Assembly: GCA_021234155.1 (NCBI GenBank)
Contig: JAJEKV010000006.1
Coordinates: 25,380,337-25,444,336, forward strand
DNA from: Isoetes taiwanensis
Taxonomy: Eukaryota; Streptophyta; Lycopodiopsida; Isoetales; Isoetaceae
Direction: 5' to 3'
DNA length: 64,000 bases
The notes beneath the pieces were generated by a model. That model ran no database searches. It was not told the DNA's origin and saw only the letters and a list, made by a program, of their open reading frames with translations. Below, piece after piece: positions 11,601 to 23,600 of the stretch; position 1 is the stretch's first letter; each line of letters starts with the position of its first letter. Position numbers and translations under genes: made by a program.

Positions 11601-14400
11601 ATTATGATATCCTCCAGAATGGTCTGCACAGTCCACCATGATATGCCCGGTCACAATACAAATGCCGCAAGTATCTCAACGGCATTGTCTCGGTAATATT
11701 TCCCGTGGGTCAAGTGTGCTTACTCAAGACCTTTCTCCTTGCTGTCCTAGGGTGGCGGCCCAGGTAGACCAAACATTTGTTGCCAGTTCCAAGGTACCTG
11801 GCTTTCTTTGTCTTGAGGAAGGAGCAGTATTGACGGACGGCCCGCTGGTGAATGGTGGGGTCCAAAGACTAGCGGAGCTTCATCGTTAGCCCCGACATTC
11901 GCCATTGAACCGTTGACTGGCGGGAAGGTGGTTGCACCGTGGATCGGGCCGAGAGCCGCCTCCATCCGGTCCTCTACCCTCGGCGGAGTTGGTTCAGTCG
12001 GGCCGCCCTCACGTTGGAAGTGTGGGAGTCGGCAAGACCTTTGCGCCTGCTCAAAAGCGAGGCGCATGTGCGCTCTTAATGATGATTAGAAGGACGCAAG
12101 ATTGGCGTGAAGGTATACCAGATACCTTCAGCCTAACCCTCATGGCTGGAGGTCTCTCAGGTGGGAATTTGGCAGGGACAAGGAGGGCGCAAATGCATGT
12201 GCACAACCTTGATGAGTGGCTTGAGGCCCGGGAGCAACAGGGCAAAGAAAGGCCAGAGGAAGAGCCCCGGAGATGCCGGAGAAACCACACATGGCTGATG
12301 TTGCCCACAACGGGGAAGTTGTTGTCCAAGGGGAGGACGATTTGATATGTAAGGGGAAATTGGTAAAAGATTTGAGTCGATTCGGGTACCGTTGCCGGGC
12401 TGGCTGTAAGGAACGTAGCTCCCCTCCTTGTTTCCCGCAAACCCAGTGTTCCTGGGTCGTGCGGTGAGAAGAGCAAGAAGAGGGAAGAGGAGGAGGCAAT
12501 GTCACGGTTCGAAGAGGAGGAAAGTCGGGCGGTGCGACCGCTGCTTGATAGAACTGCTAAATTTACGTCATGCAGGAGGTGGAAGAGTATAAAGTACCGA
12601 TAAGCGCAGGGCAGAGGTGGTGGACATGGGAGAGGAAGGTAAATATCTGAGCCCGATCATCGAGAGGAACGCGCTGGTTTTATATTGGTGGGGGTGCCGG
12701 AGAGGAAGCTGTATTACGCCGCCTTTCTGGATGTTTCGCTGACAATGTGTTTGGTGGTTGGCGAGGCGCTCGAGGCATTGTACACAAGGGGATGGTGGAA
12801 TTTCAAGCAAAATTGCAGGGCGGAGTAGTAGCTCTTAGAGAGGGGCTTCTCTAGATCATTTACATGTTCAGCCGAATGCGCTTTAGATGCAAAACTCTCG
12901 CTAGTGTCAACGCCGTAATAAAGAACTTCGGGTTGGAATCAAAACAGTTCAGAGGTGCTATGATTCTCTCGCGAAGGCTCTCCGCGGGAGCAAATTGCAC
13001 CGCTTTGAAGGCATTGCTCTACATCGCCTCTAAAAGATATGGGCAAGATGTAATTCATTGCGCACCTCGCACAACGTAACCGCAGATCATTGTCGGGCAA
13101 AGAACTCAGACAAATGTATGGTGCAGTGAGATGAAGACCGATCATGCTAGATAATAGAAACCCTTGCCCCGGGCATTCATTTACGCTCGTATCATGCGTG
13201 TAGATTTAGAACAATAACATTAATCCACACAAGAAGTGCAAGCTACAAACATATAAATTCGATAATGCAGCCTCTTGGTTTTCCCAATAACTCATCCTTT
13301 GTCTCGCTGGTTACTCCAAGGCCCTTCACACGCTAGGCCCCGAAATACTGCATTCACGCCGATGTAAGAATGGCCTCAGTTTTGGTACTCATCCCCGGTG
13401 TGATAAATCGATAGAGCGGTAGGGAAGCCGGAGGAAGGCTCGGGATGTACCTGGTGGGTGTTTGAGGATGGGAAGAGCAGAAAAGGGAAGGCCGGGATGA
13501 ATTTGTTTATGCGTCGGGTGTTACCTGTCATTTCCGCACTTTGTTTAATCTGTGATGCCTATTCATTTCGGCTGATGTTCAAGTGATCATGATTTCGATG
13601 TCATATAATGTGTAGATGTCTCTTGGCGGTTTGTATTCGCTTGTTTGCACATGTGCATTTAATGATCGGCCCTACTTCAGCGTGAGAATGATGGAGGATA
13701 TGGCTTGTGGTTTTAGGTGATTTATAATTAGTGATAGCTCCCTGTGAGGAGAATTCGTGAACCAATCCATTGTGGAATGTGCAGTAAAGAGAAGAGAACG
13801 AGATCCGGAGCGTCAAGCCAGAAGAGGCACAAGAGGTCAGAAGGACGCTGGTAATGCTGCCCAGAGCTTCGCTTGGCATTGTCTCACATATTAGACTGGA
13901 TTGAGGTTGCCCCGACACATTGCGTGCACATGGATGCTTGAGGAGGGTGCCTTGCAATGCCACCCAAATCTTTGCAGGCCCTCCCCAAGGAGTTATCCGG
14001 AGGCCAATTCGTCAGCCACCACCCCGACATGCCTCTTCCAAAGAGGAAGGCTTACGAGGACTAGCTCCGTCTCGCTTCGCATGTTCTTGTGTTTAAAGTG
14101 CCGTGGTTTGGAGTTCTCTCGTTGTAAATATGTTGCAACTATCTCGAAGTTATGGTGAAACAAAGAATGTAAATGCGGGAGACGTAAATATGAATATATG
14201 AATATAGCATGGTCCACAATTTCGCTTTCACATAATGGCAGCAGTACGTAGTTTGAATTTGCACCTTGAAATTTGTATGGGTCGATCGCAAAACAGGTCC
14301 CTCTATCCGCATAAAAAGAAGGAATATTTCTCCCATCAAGGGTCCCAATCGAAAAATGAAAACATCCCATTATATATCAAACCATATATAATACAAGAAT
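11600..14400. other. Probable remainder of a decayed LINE and flanking repeat DNA
   Basis: Long overlapping shadow ORFs occur on both strands (11.7-12.5 kb and 13.6-14.4 kb), but none gives a domain I can name. By position it would hold the endonuclease half of the LINE whose RT lies at 10.9-11.6 kb on the minus strand. I see no endonuclease motif clearly enough to call it. Confidence 0.35.
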
Positions 14401-14421
14401 TTAAGCCTTGGCGGCCTTGGT

Positions 14422-14600
14422 TTTTTTTTTTTTTTTTTTTTTTTTGTTCTGGTTCGAAGTGTTTATTGCAGCTTTGGAAATTGAACCCAAATGTAGCCAT
14501 TGTTGCGTTGCCTATGGTGTAGGAGGCGCATGGCATAAGTCATGGGTGCTCCGCCTACATCATCGGCGTAGAGTAAAATGGAACTTTTTTTTTTTTTTGA
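14422..14600. repeat. Two poly(T) tracts
   Basis: A run of about 22 T lies at 14422-14444 and a run of about 15 T near 14584-14599. On the minus strand these read as poly(A), and the first could mark the 3' tail of a minus-strand retroposed sequence lying to its right. I could not identify a body or a target-site duplication. Confidence 0.45.
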
Positions 14601-14639
14601 GTATTAAGAGTAGATGCATACCCGATTTATGGTAGGAGT

Positions 14640-15220
14640 TCTTTGTAAACGACATTTCTTGTAGTTTGTGCTATGTTGCTGGCGTTCTGAGGCATTTATA
14701 TGGGAATAAATGCGTCTCTCTGTGTTGCTGGATTGGTGATATAAAAATGTACTGCTTTTTCATTCCATTAATGAGAAAACTTAGCAACTTCATTTTGCAT
14801 CTAATTGGTAGAGTAACTATGCTCGTCCACTTGTTTGTCAAAGGTGCAATTTCATATGACTGATGTTAATCTCAATTTACTCTCAATACATGTTGCAATA
14901 AATAAATTCATATGGTAGTTGATAAATGGGGGTTTATGTTTGTGTAATTATTTTTCCTTTGTGCAATGACAGTCTGCATGTAGTAAGTTTGAAAGGAGCA
15001 GATAGGTCCAGCATTCTCAGAATTTAACTCATAGAAATACATTGCGGCATATTTGCCTTGTTCTACATTGCCTATTATTTGACATGCACCAAGTAGGCCT
15101 GTCTAAGATGTTGCAGTAGAATTGAATGGCATAGGCATGACTCCCTAAAAGTTATCAAATGCATTACTTACAGTTACATCTGATTTAATTTCACTACCAA
15201 CAATACCAGCTGGAGCTACC
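14640..15220. other. AT-rich spacer, no feature seen
   Basis: Low-complexity AT-rich DNA with no convincing coding or structural signal. It leads into the PPR pseudogene on its right. Confidence 0.5.
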
Positions 15221-15225
15221 TCCCG

Positions 15226-15775
15226 TTGTCCAGTGCTCCGCAATTTTGCATATGCATCCAAAATACCAAGGTTTGTTACTTTGTCAGGAGTTCATCCTGG
15301 CAGCTGCATTTGCACAAACAGATCTACTGCCTTCTTACTATGATTGTTATGAGTATAGGCTGTGATCATTGTTGTCGAGGATATCAAACTCCGAGTACAC
15401 ATATTATTAAACACATTTTGCACTTGTTCTAAACTTCTACATTTCCATACTCCGAGTAGACATATTATAAACACATTTTATGCCTGTTGTAGTTTCTGCA
15501 TTTTCCATAAATATCCAAAGATTTCTATTGCGGCTTATCTTTGGCAATTTTGCACAAAGACATCTACTGCCTTTTACTATGATTTTTATGAGCATAGGTT
15601 GTGATAACAGTTATCCAGGACAACAAACTCCAAGTAGATATATTATCAAACACATTTTGCACTTGTTCTAAACTTCTGCATTTTCCATACTCCGAGTAGA
15701 CATATTATAAACACATTTTGTGCCCGTTCTAGTTTCTATATTTTTTATAAAAATCCAAACAAAAATTATCTGCGT
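15226..15775 (-). pseudogene. PPR-repeat protein pseudogene fragment
   Basis: The minus strand encodes degenerate pentatricopeptide repeats: 'KCRSLEQVQNVFNNM' followed by 'TRSLISSTTMITAYTHN' and 'KKAVDLFVQMQ'. These match the plant PLS-type PPR consensus (KCGSLEQARNVFDKM, ISWNTMITAYAQN, EAVDLFVQMQ). PPR proteins act in organelle RNA processing. Here the repeats are broken by stops and frameshifts, and the segment is internally duplicated with a 240-bp period (about 15300-15535 and 15540-15775). No initiator region or C-terminal E/DYW domain is seen, so it is a fragment of a former gene or a retroposed piece. Confidence 0.82.
15300..15775 (-). repeat. 240-bp tandem duplication inside PPR pseudogene
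   Basis: The phrase 'tgcacaaa' before 'atctactgcctt' occurs at 15311 and 15551, and 'cacattttgcacttgttct' occurs at 15412 and 15651, giving offsets of 240 and 239 bp. A shorter sub-repeat (atactccgagtagacatatt) also occurs within each unit. The period is shorter than a full P-L-S triplet (about 300 bp), so it may combine original PPR periodicity with later deletion. Confidence 0.85.
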
Positions 15776-15779
15776 AACA

Positions 15780-17390
15780 TAACTCTCACTCCATTTTCAT
15801 GCAGAAAAAAATTCAAGTCGTTAACAGAGGCTATTGCTCAATTTAATAATTTCTAGACAATGCGGTCACATCGTTTCTGGGTCAGGTTGCTTATTTGACC
15901 AAACGTAAGAACAGAGAAAGCTTGAACTAGTCTATTTTCTTTTTTGCCAGTTGAACAATAATCATTGCGAGGCTTCGGAACAAAACTGAAGAGCTCTGTT
16001 TCTGAAACTGTATTTTTGCACACAGCATGGTTTTGTTTTGACCCAAATCGGAAATAGCCAGTTCAAGAATCGATGGGCTCATGTCTTTCAGGATACAAAT
16101 CTGAAGACGGAGGTTTGAGGACGAATTTACTTCTGTATCTTAGTAAGATGTAGAACCCCCTTTTTGGTAATCTCTGCAGTCTTCTTCTAGAAGCCCTGTT
16201 GAAGCTTTTGTTTGACGATTTTGAGGCTACTTAATCTTCAAAATACTACAGTGTTGGACGTATTTAAATACCTCTGGAGATCTTCTCTTCTACATGCTCC
16301 TTTCTTCTGCTATGATGTCGGCACACATCGGAGGAGAATATTTTGGAGAACCCATTATTCTTGCCCGAGCTTTTTTGGATCCGACCTAGTTCTTGGGTCG
16401 GATTCTGATTTTTCCAGCAATGGATCCCAGGCTGGACAGACGAGCTTCTCTGCTTTGCTCTAACACAAGGCCCCCAAAAATTAACTCGCATTCATAATCA
16501 TGATGGAAACTGGTATAAGAGTGGTTTTTACTACATGTAATTCAGAATGTCAAGGAAAACTATATGGCTTTCATAATCACTACTAGTATGATCATAGTTC
16601 TTATACTAATTTTACATCTAACAGTAGTTAAGTCGTATTTAATTAAAGTGGGACTCATTCCATTCCCATTTTTTTTCGGAACCCTGTTAATTTACACAAA
16701 AAGAAGCACCTCGACCCGAAAACTGGCCATAATTGGAATTTTTGTCTATTAGTGTGCATCCAAGCTTTTCTTCCAGTTTGTCCGAACCACGTGTCGAGAA
16801 CAAGAACAATGCAACGCAAACATGCATTAGACCTATCAAGTTCTAATTGAAAAAAATTCTTAGTTAAACATTTTGGCTCTATTTTCTTAGGTGGGTAGAC
16901 AATAGATCACAAATTCCAACAAAAATTATGCAAATCGTTTACTTAATCACCCAAAAATACTAGTTTTGAGATACCTTATATTCATAAATGGGCTCATTAC
17001 AATATATATTACAATTGGGTGAAGAGACCACGGTGGTGTCATGATGGGCACAATCATTACACCCTCTTCACACATGAACCACCTAGTGCAAAGGGCGTGG
17101 AGCTCTCTCCTAGTCCGCAGCAACTTTACGCACGATAGAAATTTGTATGAGGAGTTCCTTTATGGGCCACGTGCTTGTATGTCCAACTGATGTCACCACC
17201 CTCTTCTCGGCACCTTTCTTTAATGAAATGATCTTTTCATTGCTCCCAAGCATGTACTATTTGGTCGTGATAAGGACTGCAAGAGACAAAATCAAATTAG
17301 TCGAGTGATGCTACATGCAATAAAAATAAAATAAAACATAGTTCTTAGGGCCATTTTTGAAAAATACAGGCATGAGAAAGGCAAAACAAA
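15780..17390. other. AT-rich intergenic DNA
   Basis: No gene recognised. Short ORFs at 16212-16491 and 16564-16752 look like chance reading frames. The perfect 26-bp arm of a long-range inverted repeat lies at 16629-16654. The rest up to 17390 is plain AT-rich DNA. Confidence 0.5.
16629..16654 (+). repeat. Left arm of a perfect 26-bp inverted repeat
   Basis: The 26 bases here, beginning TAAGTCGTATTTAATT, are exactly the reverse complement of 20606-20631. The two arms point toward each other across about 4.0 kb. They could be termini of a nonautonomous transposon, or related ends of two separate insertions. No clean target-site duplication is visible. Confidence 0.85.
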
Positions 17391-17394
17391 GGGG

Positions 17395-17870
17395 AAAAAA
17401 CGCAGGTTTTGGGTTGGGAAGGCCTTTCGACTTCAAGTCGAGAAAGGCGTTTCAAAGCGAAAAATGCAAGTTTTAGAGTTGAAGGCCTTTCCATTTCGCG
17501 AAGTCGAGAAAGGCGGCTCAAAGCTTAAAAACGCAGGTTTTATGGGTGAAGGCCTTTCGACTCGCGAAATGAAAAGGCGTACTCAAAAGCGAAAAACGCA
17601 GGTTTTAGAAGGTTCGATTTCGCTGAAATGAAAAGCACTCAAAAACAGAACGCAGGTTTTATGGGTCAGGCCTTTCTCGACTCAGCGAGTCGAAAGGCCT
17701 CTGAACCCTAAAACCTACGCTTACGGCTTTGAGTCGCTTTCTCGACTACATTTGCCGAAAGGCAGCAAACAAAAAAAAATGTCTGTTTTGAGGGCCTTTC
17801 TCGACTCGCAAGTCGAAAAAGGCAACTCAGAGTAAAAAAAGGGCAATTTCAAAGCTCAGAGTCCAAGAAG
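17395..17870 (+). repeat. Tandem array of hairpin-containing units (about 60-70 bp)
   Basis: About six degenerate units follow one another. Each begins with a variant of 'acgcaggttttatgggt' and then carries an inverted repeat of the form GGCCTTTCTCGACT...AGTCGAGAAAGGC. Clear hairpins lie at 17421-17448, 17669-17699 and 17792-17823. Others (near 17483, 17552, 17620) are eroded on one arm, often with 'atttcgcgaaatg' in the loop. No coding frame runs through the array. The stem core recurs alone at 19869 and 20081. Confidence 0.85.
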
Positions 17871-18399
17871 GTCGAAAATGAATAACCTTCAAACATCCTA
17901 TGTATTTTCTATGAAAAAATACCCTCCCCATAAATTTCCTACGTATTTTCCATAAAAAATAGACCCTCCCCATGTATTATCTAATGGACACATATCCAAT
18001 GGACCCTCCCCCTTTCTAATGGACCATACCATATAGCTTGGTGGAGAGGGGGCCATTGGGCTCATATTTAGCTATGTAAAGAGTAATGCCTAATGCACAT
18101 GTAAATAGCAACATATGCACCTATAATAAACATTATAACCTACTATGCATTAAATCTATTAATAAGCATTAGACCTATATATTAATATGTACTTGTCCCT
18201 ATTTTGTGTCTTGAACCTTCAAAATGGGTTACACAAGGTGTAAATTATATCATGATCTTCGCAAAGTTAAATTTTTACCTTAGAATAAGAATATATGCCT
18301 AGAAAACGTGCACCATGGCAATATAATGTTTAACGTGTGAACATAGTAGCACACACATGAAAAGAGGAAATTGGGACACGTCAAAATATAATCCTATAT

Positions 18400-18580
18400 T
18401 ATTAGTATTTATTTTACACTTTCTTTTTCAACGTATTGTTTTACCCTTTTTTTCTAATACCACGCCTTTTTTTCCCGCCCATGCTTGAATTTTAAAATCA
18501 TTTATTTTACACTTTCTTTTACCCCTTTTTTTCTAATACCCCGCCTTTTTTTCCCGCCCATAGTTGAATTTTAAACTTTG
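18400..18580 (+). repeat. Degenerate tandem duplication, about 93 and 80 bp
   Basis: Two successive units share 'tttattttacactttcttt', 'cccttttttttctaatacc', 'cgcctttttttcccgccca' and 'gttgaattttaaa'. The second unit lacks about 13 bp. The DNA is pyrimidine-rich and noncoding. Confidence 0.75.
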
Positions 18581-18854
18581 GTACATACCTTTGAGACAGA
18601 AGTTCTTTTTGTACCACTTGGAAGAAGCTCCCCAACGCCATAGCTCCCACCGGCATGCCTTGATCCTCAAAACCTGGAACCAAGGAACACGCCAACGAGA
18701 TTTAAGCTCCTGATCAAATGGGCGTGGGAAGGCAATCGAGCATTCCTTTCTTAATTCCACCGATTCTGCTCGCTTTCAAGAACATACCTTACCGCGTGTC
18801 TAGCTATGGCGGCCTCGGACGAAAAATGTTGATGTCACTAATCGGAGCTGCATT

Positions 18855-19130
18855 TTGAGCGAAGTTCATGGGGATCCGATGTTCATGGGGATCCGTTCGA
18901 TCCGGCGCATTTCTTCCACGACAAGGACAAAGGTCGGGGTAAAGGGGATACGAAAGCATGGCTATGGCGAGGGGCTGGGCTATGGAGGAGGAAAGGGATA
19001 CCTGAGGAGGCGGTGGCTATGGAGGAGGTCCCGGCTATGGAGGATCAAGCTGAGGAGGCTATGGAGGACGCTTTTGCACTATCTTTGCAGGCAATGGACA
19101 AGTAAAGGTAATAAAATCTCTATTGGCTAA
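18855..19130 (+). pseudogene. Glycine-rich (GYGG) protein fragment
   Basis: Different frames of this short stretch encode 'GYGEGLGYGGGKGY' and 'GGGGYGGGPGYGG' followed by a stop, which is the GYGG repeat texture of plant glycine-rich structural or RNA-binding proteins. The repeat frame is interrupted, and no signal peptide or RRM is visible. A similar Gly/Tyr-coding stretch on the opposite strand lies near 21520-21545. This is a broken coding fragment at most. Confidence 0.45.
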
Positions 19131-19868
19131 TCTGCGCATAAGAACGATTTCGGTTTACCAAAGCCATTTCAAATCTTCCCGAATTACGAAGCTATTGTGA
19201 TAGAAGCCGGTTCGCAACACCAAAATAAGAAGCTATTGTGGTAGAAGCCCGCGCGTAGACACCAAAATAAGAGCAAAGGACGAGCACGCCAAGAAATAGG
19301 GGGATTGCTTTGAGTCGGATTTGATCTTCATGCGCTGAGAATCAAGAAATATCGTTATCGGTGGATTTGGCTTCTGTTTCAATTTTATCGTCTGCTGATT
19401 CCACAAGTCGCTGTATTCTTCTCACCTAATTCAGACACAAAAAGGAGCGGAATGGGTCGGAATCATCACAGGAACGCCTGTGCCCAGCCCAGCTCTTTGA
19501 TTTTGGGCCTATGCCCCAGCTCTGCCATGCCGCCCACGACTCCATGCTGGACACGACTCCATGCTGAACAGAGCCTTTGAACAGAGACTCCATGCCGCCC
19601 AAGACTCCATGCCCTTGATTATGACTGCTTTCTTGAGAATCCGGCCGCTCCCTTATCTCTTATCTGCTAAATCTTCAAAGCTCACGAATACGAGGAGCAG
19701 CACTGCTTCGGCCGCTCCCTTATCTCTTATCTGCCAGAAATTCAAAGGTGCTCCGGTTGCTTTCTGCTAAAATTTCAAAGGTTAAAAAATAGATAGGTTC
19801 TAGACCAGTTTGAGGCCAGTAGTTGTAGTTGTTGCTGTAGTGTTCGTCCTTCTATGGGGAACTAGGCA

Positions 19869-19890
19869 TTCTCGACTCAGTAGTCGAGAA
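19869..19890. repeat. 22-bp palindrome TTCTCGACT...AGTCGAGAA
   Basis: A hairpin with 9-bp arms and a 4-bp centre (cagt). It shares the stem of the array at 17.4-17.9 kb and of the copy at 20081-20102. Confidence 0.8.
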
Positions 19891-20040
19891 TGGAGGCAGT
19901 TGTGGTGTTTGTATATGGAGCGATGCCCTTTCACTTTGCTACAAGATGTGGAAATGTGGAAGCAATGAGTATGTTATGTGATTTACCACTGATCCACTCA
20001 TTTCCAGTTCCCCCCGGTTTATAAGCATCAACTGTACGCT

Positions 20041-20102
20041 CCATCAAAATGGTGTTTTCCATCAAAATGGTGTTTTCCAATTCTCGACTCACTAGTCGAG
20101 AA
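20041..20102 (+). repeat. 19-bp tandem duplication followed by hairpin palindrome
   Basis: 'ccatcaaaatggtgttttc' occurs twice in tandem at 20041-20078. It is followed directly by TTCTCGACT-cact-AGTCGAGAA (20081-20102). Confidence 0.8.
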
Positions 20103-20104
20103 GA

Positions 20105-20190
20105 GGAGAATGATTTATATTTTTTTTATTAGTTATTTATTTAATTAAATTAATTAAATTATTGTATAATTAATTAAATTAATTATTACT
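20105..20190. repeat. AT-rich aattaaatt tract
   Basis: Nearly pure A/T sequence built of 'taattaaatta' phrases that can fold back on themselves. It separates the hairpin at 20081 from the C-rich minisatellite. Confidence 0.7.
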
Positions 20191-20227
20191 TATATTTTGA
20201 TAATATGTATTTTTAATCTCAATAGAT

Positions 20228-20462
20228 ACGCCCCTTCCCTTCTTCTCCCTTGCCCCTTGCCCCTTTGCCCTTGCCCCTTGCCCCTTCTTCTCCCTTGCCC
20301 TTCCCCTTGCCCCTTGCCCCTTTGCCCTTGCCCTTGCCCTTCCCCTTCCCCTGCCCTTGCCCCTTGCCCCCTTCCCCTTGCCCTTCTTCTCCCTTGCCCC
20401 CTTCCCCTTGCCCCTCTTCTCCCTCCCTTTCTCCTCCCGATCTTCCCCTTCCCCTCCCCTTT
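20228..20462. repeat. C-rich/G-rich minisatellite (CCCTTGCCCC type)
   Basis: About 235 bp are almost entirely composed of variants of CCCTTG and CCCCTTGCC with CTTCTCC interruptions. The complementary strand carries dozens of GGG/GGGG runs separated by 2-5 bases, which meets the pattern for multiple potential G-quadruplexes. Long open frames on both strands here are a by-product of low complexity and are not genes. Confidence 0.85.
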
Positions 20463-20605
20463 CGATCTCACCTGGCTCAACTTTCTCAACTATTTATTTG
20501 GAAATTCTGTAAGAAAATATTATGAACCAGTCCTTGTTATATGATGTGAAATTTTGATGTCAATATGAGTCCCATTTTCAGTCCGAGTCCCAAAATTCAA
20601 GATTT

Positions 20606-20631
20606 GTCCCACTTTAATTAAATACGACTTA
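20606..20631 (-). repeat. Right arm of a perfect 26-bp inverted repeat
   Basis: This is the exact reverse complement of 16629-16654. Sequence beyond the arms is only weakly similar ('taatttta' near both), so the match is short but perfect. Confidence 0.85.
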
Positions 20632-20639
20632 GTTTCTTA

Positions 20640-23600
20640 AAATTATTACAAGTTTAGGAGGTGGTTCTTAAGCGTGCATTGTCAATATTATAATTTAAGA
20701 TGATTTTACATATTAGTTATCACCATCATGTATAGTTTTTTAACTAGTTTTAATCCGCCTAAGTTTTTGAAAAACCATGTTTGATTTTGCAAGTGTGCTA
20801 TGGTTTTTGTCACATGCTTATTTACTATGCTTGTAAGCAATCTATTATGTTGGTTTATGTGGTTGTTTTTTTAATATACTTGTTTCAATCCTTAATGTCG
20901 CTACTGACTTTGAGCATACTTTTTTATGTTAACTAGTAATTCCGACTATTGTATCTAATTTTGTCATGCTTTTAGAGCGTGATCCTTAATTGTAATTATA
21001 AACTTAAATTATTTTCATCGAATTTTTTTTCTGGTTGCATGGATTCTATGCTTTGTTTCTTGTTTCCTACCATTATATGTAGTGAAGCAGCCTTAAGCAG
21101 CTTTATATCAGCATCAAGCAGTCTCCTCGAGCAACTATGTCAAATTCTTTCACTACCATTATGTATCATTTCATTATGATAAGGGGCTTGTAATGTCCAA
21201 TGTAAAACTCTAAATAATGTTGAGCATAAGACTTTGATATTCCTGAGCACTGTTAAACTTTGAGATGTGATGTGGAATGGCAAGAGGGAGGCCATTCCAT
21301 TTGTGGCAGGGCTTGCTGGCTACCGCCACCATCAACAACACAAGGTAAGCAATGAAATTGGATTCAATGACGGATTTAGACTTCGATTATGCCAAGCAAC
21401 TCGAATTCAGGTTTTGATTCAAGTTTTGTGCTTCAGTGATGGTGCTTCAGCCAGGTTTTGTGCTTCAGCAATGATGCATTTTTGACGAGGTTTTGGAGCT
21501 CACTATGGCATCTCCAGCTTCTTATACCCACCATATCCACCATAGCCACAACAGGGGTTCAAAAATCCAGCTCCAGCAATCATAGCCACAACAGGGTTTT
21601 TTAAGGCAGGTAACAGATCATTCAAGAATGCAGATTTTCACTCAGGTAACATGTTGTAAGATGTCATTCAAGAATGTTGTACTCATTTTTCATTCTTGAA
21701 TAGAATGGTCGCCACATGGCGACCTCCCATTGGATAATAAACTAGAATGAATAGCAACTTACCTTGATGTATGGATAGGAAAATATAGTGGTGAATCCAT
21801 GATACCTTCTCCATCCTCATTTCCAAGCTTATTTTTGAAGTACATACTACTTAGCCAAACCAAAATTTTAAAATCTCAAGAAAGTATATTGATCTTGAAC
21901 GATGAAAATTTTAGACTCAAACAATATTCATATGCATTGTATCATCTAGCATTAAAATTTTAGATGTTCAAATAAGTAACTTCGGGTAGGCAACAACTTA
22001 GAACAACATGCCGCACTAAAATTCAATAAGCGAGACTTACTGTAGCAAAGGGAAAATGCAAAAACAAGCTGCAACGACTTGTTTCAACATCTTGTCTATG
22101 CAAAAAAATGTATCTAATTTTTCGATATCATTGACCACCATCTGTACCCTAGTTTCTTTTTACGACAATTGTGGCTTCGGCCCTAAATATAGAACCCCTT
22201 ACAAGGATTGACTTGTATTCTAAAACTTCACCTCCAGGAACATCCACAAGCAATTGAATCCCTTGGAGCCATCGTTGTCCACAATGGGGCTGGTTTGGAA
22301 CGGGTGCATGTAGAGGGTTTTTTTGTTCTCCCTCTTGGGGTCTCTCTTCGAACCCTTGAGGGAACCCTCTATACGCAAGCTCTCGGCCATTTCAGAGGCA
22401 GGGAGTCCGCCAAAATATAAACGCTACAGATTTAGTAGGGTTTAAGTATCGGGATACCAAACAGCTCCGTCTGTTAATCCATTGTTCAAAGGGTAGCTCA
22501 TTGTCCCAAGAAATCCCTTCGAAAAGGAAAAATGGACATCCACCACACGGATGTGCTAACCCCCAAATTTCCCCCTTTCTCGACGTAGGGACACAATGGG
22601 AAAATGGCATGTTCCCCATTTCGGCCACTTTAGCAAGCTCGGAATGGGGTTTTGACTTTGCGCATGAGTTCAAAGGATCACATTTACTCTAGGGACAAGC
22701 TATTATGACCAATAGAACCAAACTCGATTCGCTACGGGCAACTAGTCGACCTTTCGCTACACAATCACCTCGCATGTGTGTTTGACAACTTTTGCCATGC
22801 TGGTGTCGAGTTTCTTTTATCCTAGAGGTAGCATAGAACGTGAACAGTTTCTTTTATCCTAGAGGTAGCATAGAACGTGAACACGTAGACGTTGGAAGTG
22901 GGGCCTGCTACATAGTTGCTTTTCGAAGAGAGAGTATGAGAAGGCAACCATAACGACTCTAGAACTCAAATCGAACTTTGGCAATAGGTCCGAAATGTCG
23001 AGGTTACCCATGGTCATACGTTTGCAGCACATGTGGTTCTCAACTATGAGCTTAAGGTATATTGTTGCCTTTTTACTTGCCACATTGAGTATTCAGAGAT
23101 AAAATATGCAATTAACTGTCCTACTCTTCCTCAAAATTTGTAGTCATTAAACATGGCATGCATTTATTTGAAATGACCACTTCTTTCCACATTTCAATAT
23201 ATAAAATGAATTGGTGACCTCTCATAGCAGGTAGTTGCCAATGGCATCATACGTGGTTCACGAAACATGGGTACACTTTTGCAACATGTCTGAATGGATG
23301 AGCATATCATTGATATGCTTATGAACCCTCTCCAAATTTAGGAAATAACTTTTACCTTATGCCTTCATTTCCAGCATTGTGAGCTGTGTCTTGCTTTAGA
23401 AGTTGTGTCTTGTCCTGGTCACCTCATTTAATTCTTATTTGCAGAGCCGTCTTATTATGCAAGCTGACCCATATGCGTTTGTTGTGTTTGTTTTTTGAAA
23501 CAGACTTTCAAGAATCCTCCAAGCCCAGAGATCAAGCGGGGTATGCAACGTTAGCTGGGTTTGTGGCTTCTGGTGAGGTCAGTTTGGCTCGGAGGTTCAA

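Noticed and set aside
20190-20544. Long open frames on both strands (91-115 codons) over the C-rich tract
   Set aside because: They consist only of Pro/Leu/Cys or Gly/Arg/Gln repeats created by the minisatellite.
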